64,000 nucleotides of DNA from Cytobacillus praedii (GCF_001439605.1 NZ_LMBX01000004.1:1535-65534); one strand, 5' to 3'; positions 9,270 to 18,667 are shown, numbered from the stretch's first letter. Translations and numbers: made by a program. Notes: generated by a model not told the origin, from the letters alone.

Positions 9270-9300
9270 AAATCAACAGGCTGAATAGGGTAACTGTAGG

Positions 9301-10050
9301 CTATTGATCGAATAAATGATGCAGCAATCTGTCTCTGTTATCAAAAAATTGTTTCATAATACTAAAATGATTTGTTTCTTCAAGCGATGTTTCTTGTGCC
9401 CCTTCTTCTGTCAGTTCGATAATTTTGGCATTTGGATAGGACATAATAATTGGTGAATGGGTAGCAATGATAAATTGCGAATTTTGATGGACTAATTCAT
9501 GAATGTGGGCTAACATGGATAGCTGTCTTAAAGGGGATAAGGCAGCCTCTGGTTCATCTAATAGATAAATGCCATTTCCGCGAAAACGATTTACAAATGT
9601 TGCCCAAAAGGACTCTCCATGTGATTGTTCATGAAGTGATACGCCTCCGAATGAATCAATAATTCTTGGTCCAGGTGCTGGTTCCCTGTCTAATTCCTCT
9701 ATGTTTGTTGCTACATTATAAAAGGTCTCTGCACGAAGGAAAAATCCATCCTGGGGCCTTTCAACCCCCTTAATCAGCTTAATATACTTGTCCAGCGGAG
9801 AGTGAGAATTAAAGGTAGTAAAATTAAAATTTAATGAACCTCCTTCTGGATTGAATCCAGCAGCAATCGCAATCGCTTCTAATAACGTTGATTTGCCCAT
9901 TCCATTTTCGCCAACGAAATAGGTGACATTTGGATGAAAGGATAGTTCATCTAAAGTCTTAATGCTTGGTAAATGAAAGGGATACTTATTAAAAGAAGCA
10001 ATGCTGTCACGTTTCAGTTTTATGCCTCTTAAATATTGATTTTCCTCCAC
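9301..10050 (-). CDS. AAA ATPase with SMC/ABC-type ATP-binding fold
   Basis: 249 residues. Walker A GENGMGKST near residue 45, Walker B YLLDEPEAALSP near 160 and a closing ATHSPIIMSYPNAKIIEL segment, as in the stand-alone predicted ATP-binding proteins of the OLD/RecF-like group. It begins with a typical DSIASFNKYPFHLPSIKTL segment. The GTG at 10050 has AAAGAGGTG upstream and fits the family start; longer in-frame starts lack a ribosome site. Probably a cytosolic ATP-driven switch; partner unknown. Convergent with the small membrane genes and divergent from DUF1835. Confidence 0.82.
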   Translation of the reverse strand: MEENQYLRGIKLKRDSIASFNKYPFHLPSIKTLDELSFHPNVTYFVGENGMGKSTLLEAIAIAAGFNPEGGSLNFNFTTFNSHSPLDKYIKLIKGVERPQDGFFLRAETFYNVATNIEELDREPAPGPRIIDSFGGVSLHEQSHGESFWATFVNRFRGNGIYLLDEPEAALSPLRQLSMLAHIHELVHQNSQFIIATHSPIIMSYPNAKIIELTEEGAQETSLEETNHFSIMKQFFDNRDRLLHHLFDQ

Positions 10051-10186
10051 AAAACAACACCTCTTTATATTTTGAAGTATTTTACAAATGACTTCCTTAA
10101 TACCAAATAATAACATAGAATAATGATTAATAGATGACTTTACCGATAGCTTTAAGGTAATAGAGTATATTCAGGGGGAATAGTGC

Positions 10187-11242
10187 ATGGAAATAGATAA
10201 ATTGAAGCTAGCGATCAGGGAGCTGCCGGAAGAGGAAGCGAAATCACTGCTCTTTCATGTCCTTCTAAGAATGAATCTTTTGAGAGAAACAGCGTATTCG
10301 GAGACAGAGTTTATTAGTGATATTAAAAATGTATACGAAACGGTTTTCAAAATATCAAGAGAGCGGTCGGAAAGCAGCCAACATAGGGAATTTCATATGA
10401 CTCATATTCTTTTCGGTGATTCCCCAGCGGGGTCTTTAAAATATGCTTTAAAGAAAATGGGCGCATCTAAAAAAGAAAAGGTCATTTCATTTTGGGACAT
10501 GTTCTCGGTTGGTCCAGTCTGGAAACTGCATGAAAAGGCTGGGCAGCAAGCTAGATTTGATTTTATGCAAAAGGTCATGAATGACGAACATGATGATTTT
10601 CGAGATTATCAAAAGAAATTTTATGAAACGATGGATCAGATCGTTTCTATTCCAGAGGATGTGCCGATAACCATATGGGTGGCTGAAAATGCCCATGAAC
10701 AAACGGGACTGCGATATGTTCTGCACTTATTAAAGAATAAAACGAATGACATCAAAGTGATTAATTCAACAAAAATGTTTACGGAAAAATTTAATCGGCC
10801 TGATATCGAATACTTTGCGATAAAGACTGGAGAAATCATTCCAGAAAAATTACAAGTAATTTACGAAGAAAGTAAAGCGGAAGCCTCTTTGTCACAGCAT
10901 GAAAGAAAGGGACTTGAAGAAGAATGGGCAGCGCTCGCAGACACCGACGAAACCTTGCGAATTTGGCAAAATGAAAAGATAAAGAGTGTCAGAGAAGACT
11001 ATTATGATCAGTATATGATAAATACGGCAAAAAACCTTCAGATTGAGCGAGAACGTGCAGAAGAACCTGAAGCATATATGAAATCTGCAAGATTAATAGG
11101 AGAAGTGATCGGGCATTTAGACCAATATATGGGGGATACATTTTTCGAGTATCGGCTAAGAAAGCTAATAGAAAAAGGCGTTTTTGAGATGGAAGGGAAT
11201 TTAAAGGCTATGAGATATTACAGTGTGAGATTGAAAGGCTGA
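10187..11242 (+). CDS. DUF1835/DUF3658 domain protein
   Basis: 351 residues. A short helical N-terminus, then DUF1835 (about 70-190, starting THILFGDSPAGSLKYALK and containing ISFWDMFSVGPVW) and a helical DUF3658-type C-terminus (about 230-350). These domains occur together in Bacilli and have no established function. Ribosome site GGGGGAA, ATG start. First gene of a run of orphan DUF genes on this strand. Confidence 0.83.
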   Translation: MEIDKLKLAIRELPEEEAKSLLFHVLLRMNLLRETAYSETEFISDIKNVYETVFKISRERSESSQHREFHMTHILFGDSPAGSLKYALKKMGASKKEKVISFWDMFSVGPVWKLHEKAGQQARFDFMQKVMNDEHDDFRDYQKKFYETMDQIVSIPEDVPITIWVAENAHEQTGLRYVLHLLKNKTNDIKVINSTKMFTEKFNRPDIEYFAIKTGEIIPEKLQVIYEESKAEASLSQHERKGLEEEWAALADTDETLRIWQNEKIKSVREDYYDQYMINTAKNLQIERERAEEPEAYMKSARLIGEVIGHLDQYMGDTFFEYRLRKLIEKGVFEMEGNLKAMRYYSVRLKG

Positions 11243-11356
11243 TGGCATGATTCAATCACGTTATATCAAGAAGAGGAAGCTCCTGCATGGCCATTATTTT
11301 TAAACCAAGAATGAGAATGCTGCGTCTAAAAAAGTTGAAGCAGGTGTAGCCGCCAA

Positions 11357-11746
11357 GTGAATGAGTATGCAAAATATTTACCTAGGAATAAGCATGACTT
11401 TGAAAGAGTGTATAAATTAAAGAAAATGGAGCGAACAGAGCTCTTGCCTTTGCTTCCCAGTCTAATGGAATGGGTTCAGGACATGAATTGGCCGATTGCC
11501 CATGAGGTCGCGGAGCTGCTAGTAACATTCCCGAATGAAATGGTTCCGCTTATTAAGGATGTTTTAGCTGCAGATGATGATGTGTGGAAGTATTGGTGTT
11601 TGAAAATTTTGGTTAGAAGGTTACCCGAAGAGTTCAGGATGTCTTTTGAGAGTGAATTAATAAGAATGGCTGAAAGACCTACGGCAGGGGAAAAATTAGA
11701 GGAACTGGATGAAACAGCAAAGGAGATCTTATGGAGGACTGAATGA
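11357..11746 (+). CDS. DUF5071 domain protein
   Basis: 129 residues, GTG start. The order YLPRNKHDFERV, then LMEWVQDMNWPIAHEVAELL and DDVWKYWCLKILVRRL matches DUF5071, a small all-helical repeat-like fold. The ribosome site is weak (AGGTG). It could be a stand-alone regulator or immunity-type protein, but nothing here proves that. Confidence 0.78.
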   Translation: MNEYAKYLPRNKHDFERVYKLKKMERTELLPLLPSLMEWVQDMNWPIAHEVAELLVTFPNEMVPLIKDVLAADDDVWKYWCLKILVRRLPEEFRMSFESELIRMAERPTAGEKLEELDETAKEILWRTE

Positions 11747-11885
11747 GTAAGGAGAGGTGGGGTTCACGCTTCTCAACGGGATAGCAGTTCTGTTTACTGG
11801 AAGGAGAACGAACCTTCCCATATTGATAGTAAAAGAAAGTTATATCTACTATTGAGATTTAGTAGAAGCATAGGGAGAACGGAAT

Positions 11886-12395
11886 ATGTCAGATAAAAAA
11901 GTCCGAGGACTGAAACGTAAATCGAGAAGTATGGTCAACAGATTGGAACAGGAAACGATGAAGTTCCCTTCTGATTTTTATAATGGTTACTGGCATCTTC
12001 ATTTACCAGTAGCACAAGATTTTATTGCTTCAATAAAAACCCCTAAAGCGATCAAACGCCTATGTATACAGACCTTGCTAGATAGAGCAGAGCATTTAAA
12101 GAGAATAAAGCCTCCATCTAACCAGAAATTTAGGATTGTTGTGGCGATTGATCTACCTGATTTATGGAATAGCCAGATAATCATTTTTTCTGGAGATAGC
12201 CATTTTAAAGGTTTTTTTGATAGAAATGATGATTATCAAAAGTGGATCCCTTTATCAGTTGAAAGGAATATGGCAAGTGAATGGGATCTATCAATTCCTG
12301 ATGGTATGGGCTGTCTAGGCATAAGAGAAGAAATAAAGGATGAAGATGCGGAACTGTTTGAAAATGAAATTTGGTTTGTGGGGGAATTAGATTAG
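11886..12395 (+). CDS. DUF3916 domain protein
   Basis: 169 residues. N-terminus KKVRGLKRKSRSM, then YWHLHLPVAQDFI and a beta-rich half (KFRIVVAIDLPDLWNSQIII, WDLSIPDGMGCLGIREE) typical of DUF3916. Function unknown. Start ATG has a weak GGGAGAA site. Stand-alone gene in the DUF run. Confidence 0.78.
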   Translation: MSDKKVRGLKRKSRSMVNRLEQETMKFPSDFYNGYWHLHLPVAQDFIASIKTPKAIKRLCIQTLLDRAEHLKRIKPPSNQKFRIVVAIDLPDLWNSQIIIFSGDSHFKGFFDRNDDYQKWIPLSVERNMASEWDLSIPDGMGCLGIREEIKDEDAELFENEIWFVGELD

Positions 12396-12565
12396 GTGAA
12401 TAATAACTTTATTGCTAATGGAATAGAGCCCAAAATACTTTAATAATAAAGCGGCATTATAATTAAATATTTCACAAAGCAGAGTGTGTGATATTTGCAA
12501 AATATATAATAATAATTTATCTGATAGAACGGATTAACATATAAAGTGGGGGTCGGTTTGGCCGT

Positions 12566-13002
12566 ATGATGGATTTAATATCCTTGATTGAAAAGAAAAA
12601 AGTAAAGATAACAGAAATACCTAAATGGGGAACGTATTTGCGGAACAATGGGAAGGGAATTTTGCCAATCATCTTAGTGAAAAGGATAAGAAGTCTATAT
12701 ATCTTTTTGATGAAGACGGCTGCTGTGGCTATCTATGGCATCTATTTAGTTTTGAAAAAAAGAATTGTTTCAAGGAAGAGCAAGCCGATAAAGCATTTAA
12801 CAAAGAGTTAAAGAAATATTGTTATGTCTTTTATCAACATTCAGATGATGCATTGATTCTTGAAAATGCCTCGTTTATAAATACAGATGATTTTGCAAAT
12901 GAAAAAGATGTGTATGTTGTAGATAAAGAGTTTAATTGGACTTATGTCAGAACCCATGAAACAGGCTGGTGTGGTCCATATTTCTGCAGAAAAGAAAGCT
13001 AA
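12566..13002 (+). pseudogene. DUF4275 family gene, frameshifted
   Basis: The family N-terminus (DLISLIEKKKVKITEIPKWG) is encoded from 12566 in one frame. From about 12640 the rest (EQWEGNFANHLSEKDKKSIY through GWCGPYF) lies in the next frame and stops at 13002. A one-base deletion near 12641-12645 would give a normal DUF4275 protein of about 145 residues. A 125-residue product from the internal ATG at 12625 is possible but lacks the conserved start. DUF4275 has no known function. Confidence 0.75.
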
Positions 13003-13130
13003 ATAGATTGATTAGCATTTAATCGTAACACCATTAGATAATCCCTTGACCCATTTACTGTTGAAAAGGATATAAAGACTGATTCGGTGATATAGGTGAA
13101 AAATATTTGAGAAGCAGGAAGTGAGATAAA

Positions 13131-13700
13131 ATGAGCAGACCAGAGTTATATATTACATTAGTTGTTGGGCCTAATTGTGATATGGAGGCATTTGCTATGC
13201 GTTCTACACTTGAATATTTTGGCGCAAGGGTTACAGTGCATTGGATTGGGAGACCTAATGATTTAATCGATGTCCTATCTGGAGAAGAGCTGGATAAGAG
13301 GTGTGATTATTTAATTCTGGCATTTCATGGAGATGAGGGGAGATTGTGTATGCCGGAATTGGGAGAAGAAGTCTATGAGCCTGATGAACCAAGAGGAGAG
13401 TTTTTTGACTTTCATGATGTAAAGCGATATGCAAATTTACAAAATATTAAAGTCATTGCAAGTGGATGTACGTTAGGAGAAGAAAAATTAGCAAATGCAT
13501 TCCTTGAATGTGGCTGTCATTCTTACATAGCTCCAGACGATTATATTGATGGGAATTCATCGTTAATGTTTGTGATTCGATTTATGTACGAGATGATAAA
13601 TAACAAAAAAAATCAGCAGGATGCGTATGAAATTGCAAAATCTATTGATGAAGAATGCTTAATGTATCAACGATTTGTATCTCAAAATACAATTGTCTAA
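13131..13700 (+). CDS. Caspase-like fold protein (His/Cys dyad), uncharacterised
   Basis: 189 residues. Alternating strands and helices place His66 in LAFHGDEG and Cys113 in IASGCTLG, which is the strand-His-Gly and strand-Cys spacing of clan CD (caspase/CHAT) peptidases. The rest reads like a flavodoxin-like sheet (YITLVVGPNC, SYIAPDDYIDG). Catalysis is inference only. No substrate domain or partner is fused. Ribosome site is weak (GAAGTGAG). It lies in the orphan DUF run. Confidence 0.65.
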   Translation: MSRPELYITLVVGPNCDMEAFAMRSTLEYFGARVTVHWIGRPNDLIDVLSGEELDKRCDYLILAFHGDEGRLCMPELGEEVYEPDEPRGEFFDFHDVKRYANLQNIKVIASGCTLGEEKLANAFLECGCHSYIAPDDYIDGNSSLMFVIRFMYEMINNKKNQQDAYEIAKSIDEECLMYQRFVSQNTIV

Positions 13701-13800
13701 CTTTAATGGTTACATTTTTTCGGGGCATGAATGAGGGACCAGGCCAGATAAAGAATGAAAGAGCAGGAGGGAGAAATTTCCCCCATGCACTGTTAAAAGA

Positions 13801-14061
13801 TTAAAACTCTCCTTCATACAAAAAATCAGATAGCTGACTTTCTAAGCTTTCCAATTGCATGATTTGCGAATGAGGAAATCCATTTCTATTTGTTTTCTGA
13901 GAACATATCCAGCATGAACAATGGACCTTTCCTTTTGCAAAATATCCTGTGAAGCGAGAGTGCCATCCGAATTGTTTGGCAATCTTTGTTTTTCGTTGAA
14001 TGACTCTGTTTCGGTGGTGTCGATAATAAGCACGATTTCGATTTTTTTTATGCGGTTTCAC
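13801..14061 (-). CDS. Small basic Cys-motif protein
   Basis: 86 residues from a GTG at 14061, with AAGGAG about 11 bases upstream. A very basic, His- and Arg-rich N-terminus (NRNRAYYRHHRNRVIQRK) is followed by AKGKVHCSCWICSQKT. The CSCWxC centre recurs in small conserved bacterial proteins I recall as probably metal-binding; the family has no function I can name. It is the only minus-strand gene in this stretch. The basic face suggests nucleic-acid contact, by inference. Confidence 0.65.
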   Translation of the reverse strand: MKPHKKNRNRAYYRHHRNRVIQRKTKIAKQFGWHSRFTGYFAKGKVHCSCWICSQKTNRNGFPHSQIMQLESLESQLSDFLYEGEF

Positions 14062-14271
14062 TTGCCATCACACTCCTTGGGAATGCTTAGCCCATAAAAG
14101 TTCCCCAAGAATAAATTAGACAATTACAGGCAAAGCCTGATGACAAGAAACGAATGAAGATGGTCTATAATCAGCACCTCCAATAAGCAGTTTTCTTTTA
14201 TTATATAGCAGTTTTCTTTGGAAATCTTGATTGAATGATTCTAGTTAAGGTTGATGAAAGAAGTGTTCAAA

Positions 14272-14739
14272 ATGAAGAGAGGCATCAGTTTTGAGATACC
14301 AAATAAATATGGCAGTTTCCTTGGGGAGATAGTAAAACCTATTGATATGACTGATTTGCATTGGCGTGTTGAGGATGCAGAGTCTTATTTAGTTGTGAAG
14401 GACCAATTAGCAGACGAACTTTTTCCAAAACATTTAAACATAATCACCGGAATGGGCCTTAAAGAATATTTGGAGAAGAATAGGTATTATCTAATTTTTG
14501 CTGATTTAAAGGCATTTCCAATTGGAGAAATTTTAAAAGATGTTGAGACATATGAGGAGTTCGCAAACAGTACATGTCAATTGGTGCTTTTAATTGCCGA
14601 TAGTGCCTATGCCACAATTTATTGTAAAGAAAAAGAACATATTGAATGGTTATATCAAAATGCAAAGTCTTTGGGGTTTAAGAATATTCAATACATCACG
14701 GATGAAAATGACACAAGAATAAAATTATCTGTTTGGTAA
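14272..14739 (+). CDS. DUF2691 family protein
   Basis: 155 residues from the ATG at 14272, the usual family start (KRGISFEIPNKYGSFLGEI). Longer in-frame starts at 14251 and 14254 exist. Later landmarks are YYLIFADLKAFP, CQLVLLIADSAYATIYCKE and the C-terminal GFKNIQYIT, consistent with DUF2691. Cytosolic; function unknown. Confidence 0.78.
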   Translation: MKRGISFEIPNKYGSFLGEIVKPIDMTDLHWRVEDAESYLVVKDQLADELFPKHLNIITGMGLKEYLEKNRYYLIFADLKAFPIGEILKDVETYEEFANSTCQLVLLIADSAYATIYCKEKEHIEWLYQNAKSLGFKNIQYITDENDTRIKLSVW

Positions 14740-14814
14740 AGGGTGGCAGCAAAAGATCTAGTTAGTTTGTTTTTATTAATTAAAGATTGAATCAAAGAAA
14801 GTGGTGAAGCATCT

Positions 14815-15003
14815 ATGAAACCAATTCAATCTAATTGGATGTTCGTAGTATTATTCCTTTTATTAATCATGATAATCGGCCAAATTGTTATCCATTGGGA
14901 AACAAATACAAGACTAGTGTGGTTTAATGGAATATGTGCGGTCATACTTAGCTTTATGATGGTCTACATTCAAAAGACCTATCGCAATAACAAATCTAAG
15001 TAG
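14815..15003 (+). CDS. Small two-span membrane protein (62 aa)
   Basis: Two hydrophobic helices (about 9-27 and 35-52) with a short polar loop (HWETNTRL) and basic tail. Weak ribosome site AAAGTGGTGA. No family recognised. Confidence 0.65.
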   Translation: MKPIQSNWMFVVLFLLLIMIIGQIVIHWETNTRLVWFNGICAVILSFMMVYIQKTYRNNKSK

Positions 15004-15071
15004 AAGAAATTTGTATCACTAGCGCTGATTCGCATCCAGCATATGAACATGATTGTAGAAGGAGGTGCACC

Positions 15072-15509
15072 TTGAAAGCTATATTTTCAATACTATCAAT
15101 TATATATGCTGCAATTATCATGGCAGCTTGTCAAACACAGCAGGCGGAAAAAATGGTTCTTTTAGATGAAAAAATTTCAGAGATTAAAATTTCAGAATCA
15201 GAGGGGTTCGGAGGGATGAATGAAGATATTATTTTGTCCTTCCAAGATAAGAAATCCATAGATGTTTTTGAAAAGGCAATAACAACAGCTGTTAAGCAGC
15301 CAGGAAAGGTAGATATATCTGAACCTGAGTACGATGTAATGGTGGAATACGAATCAGACAAAGGGGAACTGCCAACACATGGCATTCATTTATGGCTAGG
15401 GAAAGAAAATGAGAAGAGTACGTTTATGTATATTACTGATGACTATGTTTATCTTACTTCTACGCAAATGACGAAAAAATTAAGAGAGCTGATACTTTCC
15501 GAGGAATGA
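15072..15509 (+). CDS. Small lipoprotein
   Basis: 145 residues, TTG start five bases after a strong GGAGGTG. Signal peptide with lipobox IMAAC (Cys20). The mature part is a compact alpha/beta domain (ILSFQDKKSIDVFEKAI, HGIHLWLGKENEKSTFMYI, TKKLRELI) of the kind seen in small Bacillus lipoproteins with no assigned function. Outer face of the membrane. Confidence 0.75.
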   Translation: MKAIFSILSIIYAAIIMAACQTQQAEKMVLLDEKISEIKISESEGFGGMNEDIILSFQDKKSIDVFEKAITTAVKQPGKVDISEPEYDVMVEYESDKGELPTHGIHLWLGKENEKSTFMYITDDYVYLTSTQMTKKLRELILSEE

Positions 15510-15686
15510 ACTCAATCGCTATCTTTACAATAGGAGTTTTAAATAAGAATGGGTTAAATGTTCACTGATTTTTTGGGGAAGGAAATTACGCCCAATCTAC
15601 AACTATGATAACGAGCAGTTATCAGATAACATTAATGGATTCTGGAATATATGGAGAGGATCGATTGTTTAAAGGAGTGAAAAATT

Positions 15687-16217
15687 ATGATTTTGTGGTT
15701 TAGACACTTACCGCAAGTAAGTATGGATTTGTCTAAATGGACCCCTTTTATTCGGAATCATTGGTTACGAACGCACTATATGAAGTTTGTTTATCTGCTA
15801 CAGGTCATTCTATTTCTGCTGCCATTTTTATTTAAAGGATGGTTCCCTCCTATCACTGCAATCGTTCTTTTCTTAATAGGTATTTTTGTCTTCATCCTAC
15901 ATGAAATCCTTCACATCATTGTAATAAACAAAAAAGGTGACATTAGTTTAACGTTTAGCGGTATATTTTTCTGGCTGCATACAAATGCAATTCTCTCTAA
16001 ACTGAGATTTTGGACCTTTATGAGCCTGCCCTTCATGGCATTATCAGTAGTGCCTTTCATTGTATCGCTTTTTTTATCTGAAGACATCAAGTCAATCTTA
16101 TTATTTGTGAGTTGGATAAACGCAGTGATTTCTGCCTCGGATATTATTAATTCGTTTTTAATTGCTATTAAACCGAAGAACTCCTTATTTTGCAAAGGCT
16201 ATTACCGATTGCAATAG
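15687..16217 (+). CDS. DUF3267 membrane protein with HExxH motif
   Basis: 176 residues with four or five membrane spans. HEILH at residues 72-76 lies inside a hydrophobic helix as in site-2-protease-like metalloproteases, and SDIINSFLIAIKPKNSLFCKGYYR at the end is the family's C-terminal signature (second metal-ligand region Asp). Proteolytic activity is not shown for this family. Ribosome site AAAGGAGTG. The terminator at 16418 lies downstream. Confidence 0.8.
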   Translation: MILWFRHLPQVSMDLSKWTPFIRNHWLRTHYMKFVYLLQVILFLLPFLFKGWFPPITAIVLFLIGIFVFILHEILHIIVINKKGDISLTFSGIFFWLHTNAILSKLRFWTFMSLPFMALSVVPFIVSLFLSEDIKSILLFVSWINAVISASDIINSFLIAIKPKNSLFCKGYYRLQ

Positions 16218-16417
16218 GATTGAAGCGTTCATTGGATGATCGTAGAACGATTTGTTCAGTTCTGATAACCGCACTTTTGTTGGCTGCTATCTCTTAGTTC
16301 GGACATAGCCTTTAGTAATGGAAAAGTTTTTGAGGAACACACTTTTACTTTATGTAAAAGGCAATTCAGTGGGAGTGTGATTGGATTCTACATTTTATAT
16401 ATGAAAATTCATCAATT

Positions 16418-16463
16418 AAATAACGCCAATCCCTTGAAATATATGGATTTGGCGTTATTTATC
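16418..16463. terminator. Bidirectional terminator
   Basis: Hairpin AAATAACGCCAA/TTGGCGTTATTT between the convergent DUF3267 and DUF3231 genes, with A/T tracts on both sides. Nothing else is seen in 16218-16417. Confidence 0.85.
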
Positions 16464-16479
16464 TAATATAGTTTTTTCT

Positions 16480-17028
16480 TTATGGCTGTTGGGAACCAGG
16501 TGGGACGTAAAAAGGCGGTACCTGAATCCATCCGCGTTTACGCATTAAGTGTTTTAATCTGGTAGCAAAAGCTAATTTTTCCGCCAGAAACTGAACAAAT
16601 AATAAACCAACATCTGTACGAATTGACTGAGAGGATGCCGAAGCAGCATTCATAATCAGACTAATGATTTTTAAAGATAATTCATTTGCAAGCACATCAT
16701 CCGTTAATTTTACACCAAGTGGAATACTGTTTGGATTTGATATTGGCATATCTGCCGGAGCAGGAGGTAATGTAATTCCTTCCTTAATCATGAAATCGTG
16801 GAGTCTTTCCCTTTGACTGGTCCCGAGTTTCATATCTTCATCAAGAATAGATCTTAGCTCATCATCATCCGTTGTATTTATGCCTGCTTGAACTGTAACC
16901 TTAGCCAATTCAAGACCAGCCAAGTACATCCAGCATGCCATCACTTCTCCGACATGAAGAGGCTGGCCTTTGTCTTGATTCGTCATTGATTTCATTGCAT
17001 CCATTACAGTTTCCCATATATTTACCAT
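16480..17028 (-). CDS. DUF3231 family protein
   Basis: 182 residues from the ATG at 17028, with a strong AGGAGGGGA site; longer frames upstream lack one. All-helical, matching one half of the ferritin-like DUF3231 fold found in spore-formers (LHVGEVMACWMYLAGLELAK, LPPAPADMPISNPNSIPLGV, SIRTDVGLLFVQFLAEKLAF). Many relatives carry two copies of the unit; this has one. Some DUF3231 proteins are reported in sporulation contexts, but the role here is unknown. Confidence 0.83.
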   Translation of the reverse strand: MVNIWETVMDAMKSMTNQDKGQPLHVGEVMACWMYLAGLELAKVTVQAGINTTDDDELRSILDEDMKLGTSQRERLHDFMIKEGITLPPAPADMPISNPNSIPLGVKLTDDVLANELSLKIISLIMNAASASSQSIRTDVGLLFVQFLAEKLAFATRLKHLMRKRGWIQVPPFYVPPGSQQP

Positions 17029-17412
17029 GTGGTCCCCTCCTTTTTTTGTTGCTGAATTATTTTTATTATCTGTCCCATCGTATTTTTTATTCAGTTGTTG
17101 GTAATTAGAGGGGAATTTAGGAAATGTATTTATTTTGTAATTATGCGTAATACGCAAACAAGAATGACTCTCTTTTCTTTATATTAAGTAGACTTAGAAG
17201 TTAATTTGGACATATGTATTCGAAAAAGCTCGTTGTTTTTGAAAAGTTAAATGGATTACTTAGGATAATGATAGAAATAGCGGGAGAATTAGAGGGATGT
17301 ACTATGTCGTTAGTATTAGAAAAACACTATTAGAAGATATAGAAACATTACTCTCATTAAAAAGGACTGGGTGAAATATGAGGACTTTGATTGATTGTGG
17401 GGGATGATTTAT

Positions 17413-17982
17413 ATGTCATTTGAACAATGCCAGAGAATTAATTCATTAATGTCAAGCTTTGATAAAGCGTGGTTTATTGCTGGTGGATGGGCAATTGACC
17501 TTTATATTGGTAAAGAGACTAGAGAACATAAAGATATAGAGATTGCTGTATTCCGAAAAGACCATTTATATTTGAAAGATTATCTTAGAGAATGGAAGTT
17601 CAAAAAGGTTATTAAAGGTCACTTTCATACTTGGGGTAGTGAGTTTTTAGAGTTACCAGTTCATGAAATACACGCTTCGAATTTGTTAAACGGGGACAAA
17701 ATTGAAATTCTTCTTAATGAAACAAAAGCAAATGATTGGATATTCAGGAGAGATTTAAGGATTTCCTATCCACTTAATTCCGTTTGGAGTTTTACTAAAA
17801 AAGGTATTCCGTATCTAAATCCAGAAATTGTACTTTTATATAAGGCGAAAAATACAAGAGAAAAAGACCATCAAGACTTTATGACCATAAAGGATTATCT
17901 CGATAATGAGAAGAAAAAATGGCTTCGATATGCCTTAGAATTACACGAACCAGAACATAAGTGGCTTCAATTTTTGTTTTAA
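17413..17982 (+). CDS. Nucleotidyltransferase (ANT(2'')-like) domain protein
   Basis: 189 residues from ATG 17413, about eight bases after GGGGGA; a TTG at 17395 and ATG at 17404 are alternatives. FIAGGWAIDLYIGKETREH followed by KDIEIAVFRKD is the nucleotidyltransferase core of the aminoglycoside 2''-adenylyltransferase-like family, and ILLYKAKNTREKDHQDF is its C-terminal element. The second acidic residue is Glu (DIE rather than DID), as in several uncharacterised relatives. Resistance function is not established. The region just upstream (17304-17395) holds scraps of a GNAT N-terminus in two frames. Confidence 0.8.
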   Translation: MSFEQCQRINSLMSSFDKAWFIAGGWAIDLYIGKETREHKDIEIAVFRKDHLYLKDYLREWKFKKVIKGHFHTWGSEFLELPVHEIHASNLLNGDKIEILLNETKANDWIFRRDLRISYPLNSVWSFTKKGIPYLNPEIVLLYKAKNTREKDHQDFMTIKDYLDNEKKKWLRYALELHEPEHKWLQFLF

Positions 17983-17988
17983 TGTTTG

Positions 17989-18060
17989 TTCAACTAACGG
18001 AGGCTATTCTTCAAGAAGGAGAATAGCTTTATCTTATTGAAGTAAAGGTGCAGGTTAGTT
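17989..18060 (+). repeat. Dispersed hairpin repeat, diverged copy
   Basis: GCTATTCT/AGAATAGC hairpin (18003-18010 and 18020-18027) followed by the family tail AGTAAAGGTGCAGGTTAGTT. It directly follows the nucleotidyltransferase stop and may act as its terminator. Beyond it, 18061-18305 is non-coding apart from a start-less hydrophobic frame at 18118-18246. Confidence 0.5.
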
Positions 18061-18305
18061 CACCAGTGGTAGTATCCATCTTAATCCTCATTACCACTTA
18101 TTAAATTTACGATTCACGTTGGAAAACAAATTGAACATTTGTGGGTCTTGATAATCGTCATTGGATATTTGGCTTCAGCACTAGCTTCTTGTGGGCTATG
18201 TTTGGAATGTCTGGTTTTAAATATTATTTACTCAACTAACTATTAGTTAATTTAAAAATACAATATCTTTGAAAACCTAGAAATTATAATGGATGTGATT
18301 ATGCT

Positions 18306-18591
18306 TTGCAAAAATGCGAGAGATGTAATATAAAATTTAACTGGAATAAAATCTATAAATCGCTCTGATGGAATTATAAACCTATTGAATGTAATGGGAT
18401 GCAGCACGACACATAAGATAACAATGCCAGGAGGGCTTATTTTTGTTTCTTTTACCATTCTTCCAATGCTTATTATCGGTTTTTTGCTGTCGTCCCCTTA
18501 TAGAAACATTTTTGTGGCACTTGGCATTCCTCTTATTATTCTTATAATTGGCTCTTTGTTGGCACCTTTTTTTGTCACTTATAAAGAGTAA
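18306..18591 (+). pseudogene. Zinc-finger membrane protein (TIGR04104-like), decayed copy
   Basis: A degenerate paralogue of the gene at 32881. From a TTG at 18306 it reads QKCERCNIKFNWNKIYKSL, meets an in-frame TGA at 18366-18368 where the paralogue has Trp, continues WNYKPIEC, then needs a frameshift near 18390 to reach the hydrophobic half (GGLIFVSFTILPMLIIGFLL through IILIIGSLLAPFFV) that stops at 18591. One stop and one frameshift make it a clear pseudogene. Confidence 0.8.
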
Positions 18592-18629
18592 TTGTGAAGT
18601 AAAATACTTAAAGTAACGGGTGTTATGTT

Positions 18630-18667
18630 AAAGATCCAGCTGCCAATTAGGCAGCTGGATCTTTTTC
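18630..18667 (+). terminator. Strong terminator
   Basis: 15-bp stem AAAGATCCAGCTGCC with GGCAGCTGGATCTTT, then a T-tract. A fragment resembling the dispersed-repeat tail (GGGTCAGGTTTGTTGAAGAAGG) follows at 18673. Confidence 0.92.

Noticed and set aside
18366-18368. In-frame TGA as a possible recoding (Trp) event
   Set aside because: A separate frameshift 20 bases downstream and a healthy paralogue at 32881 point to a pseudogene.
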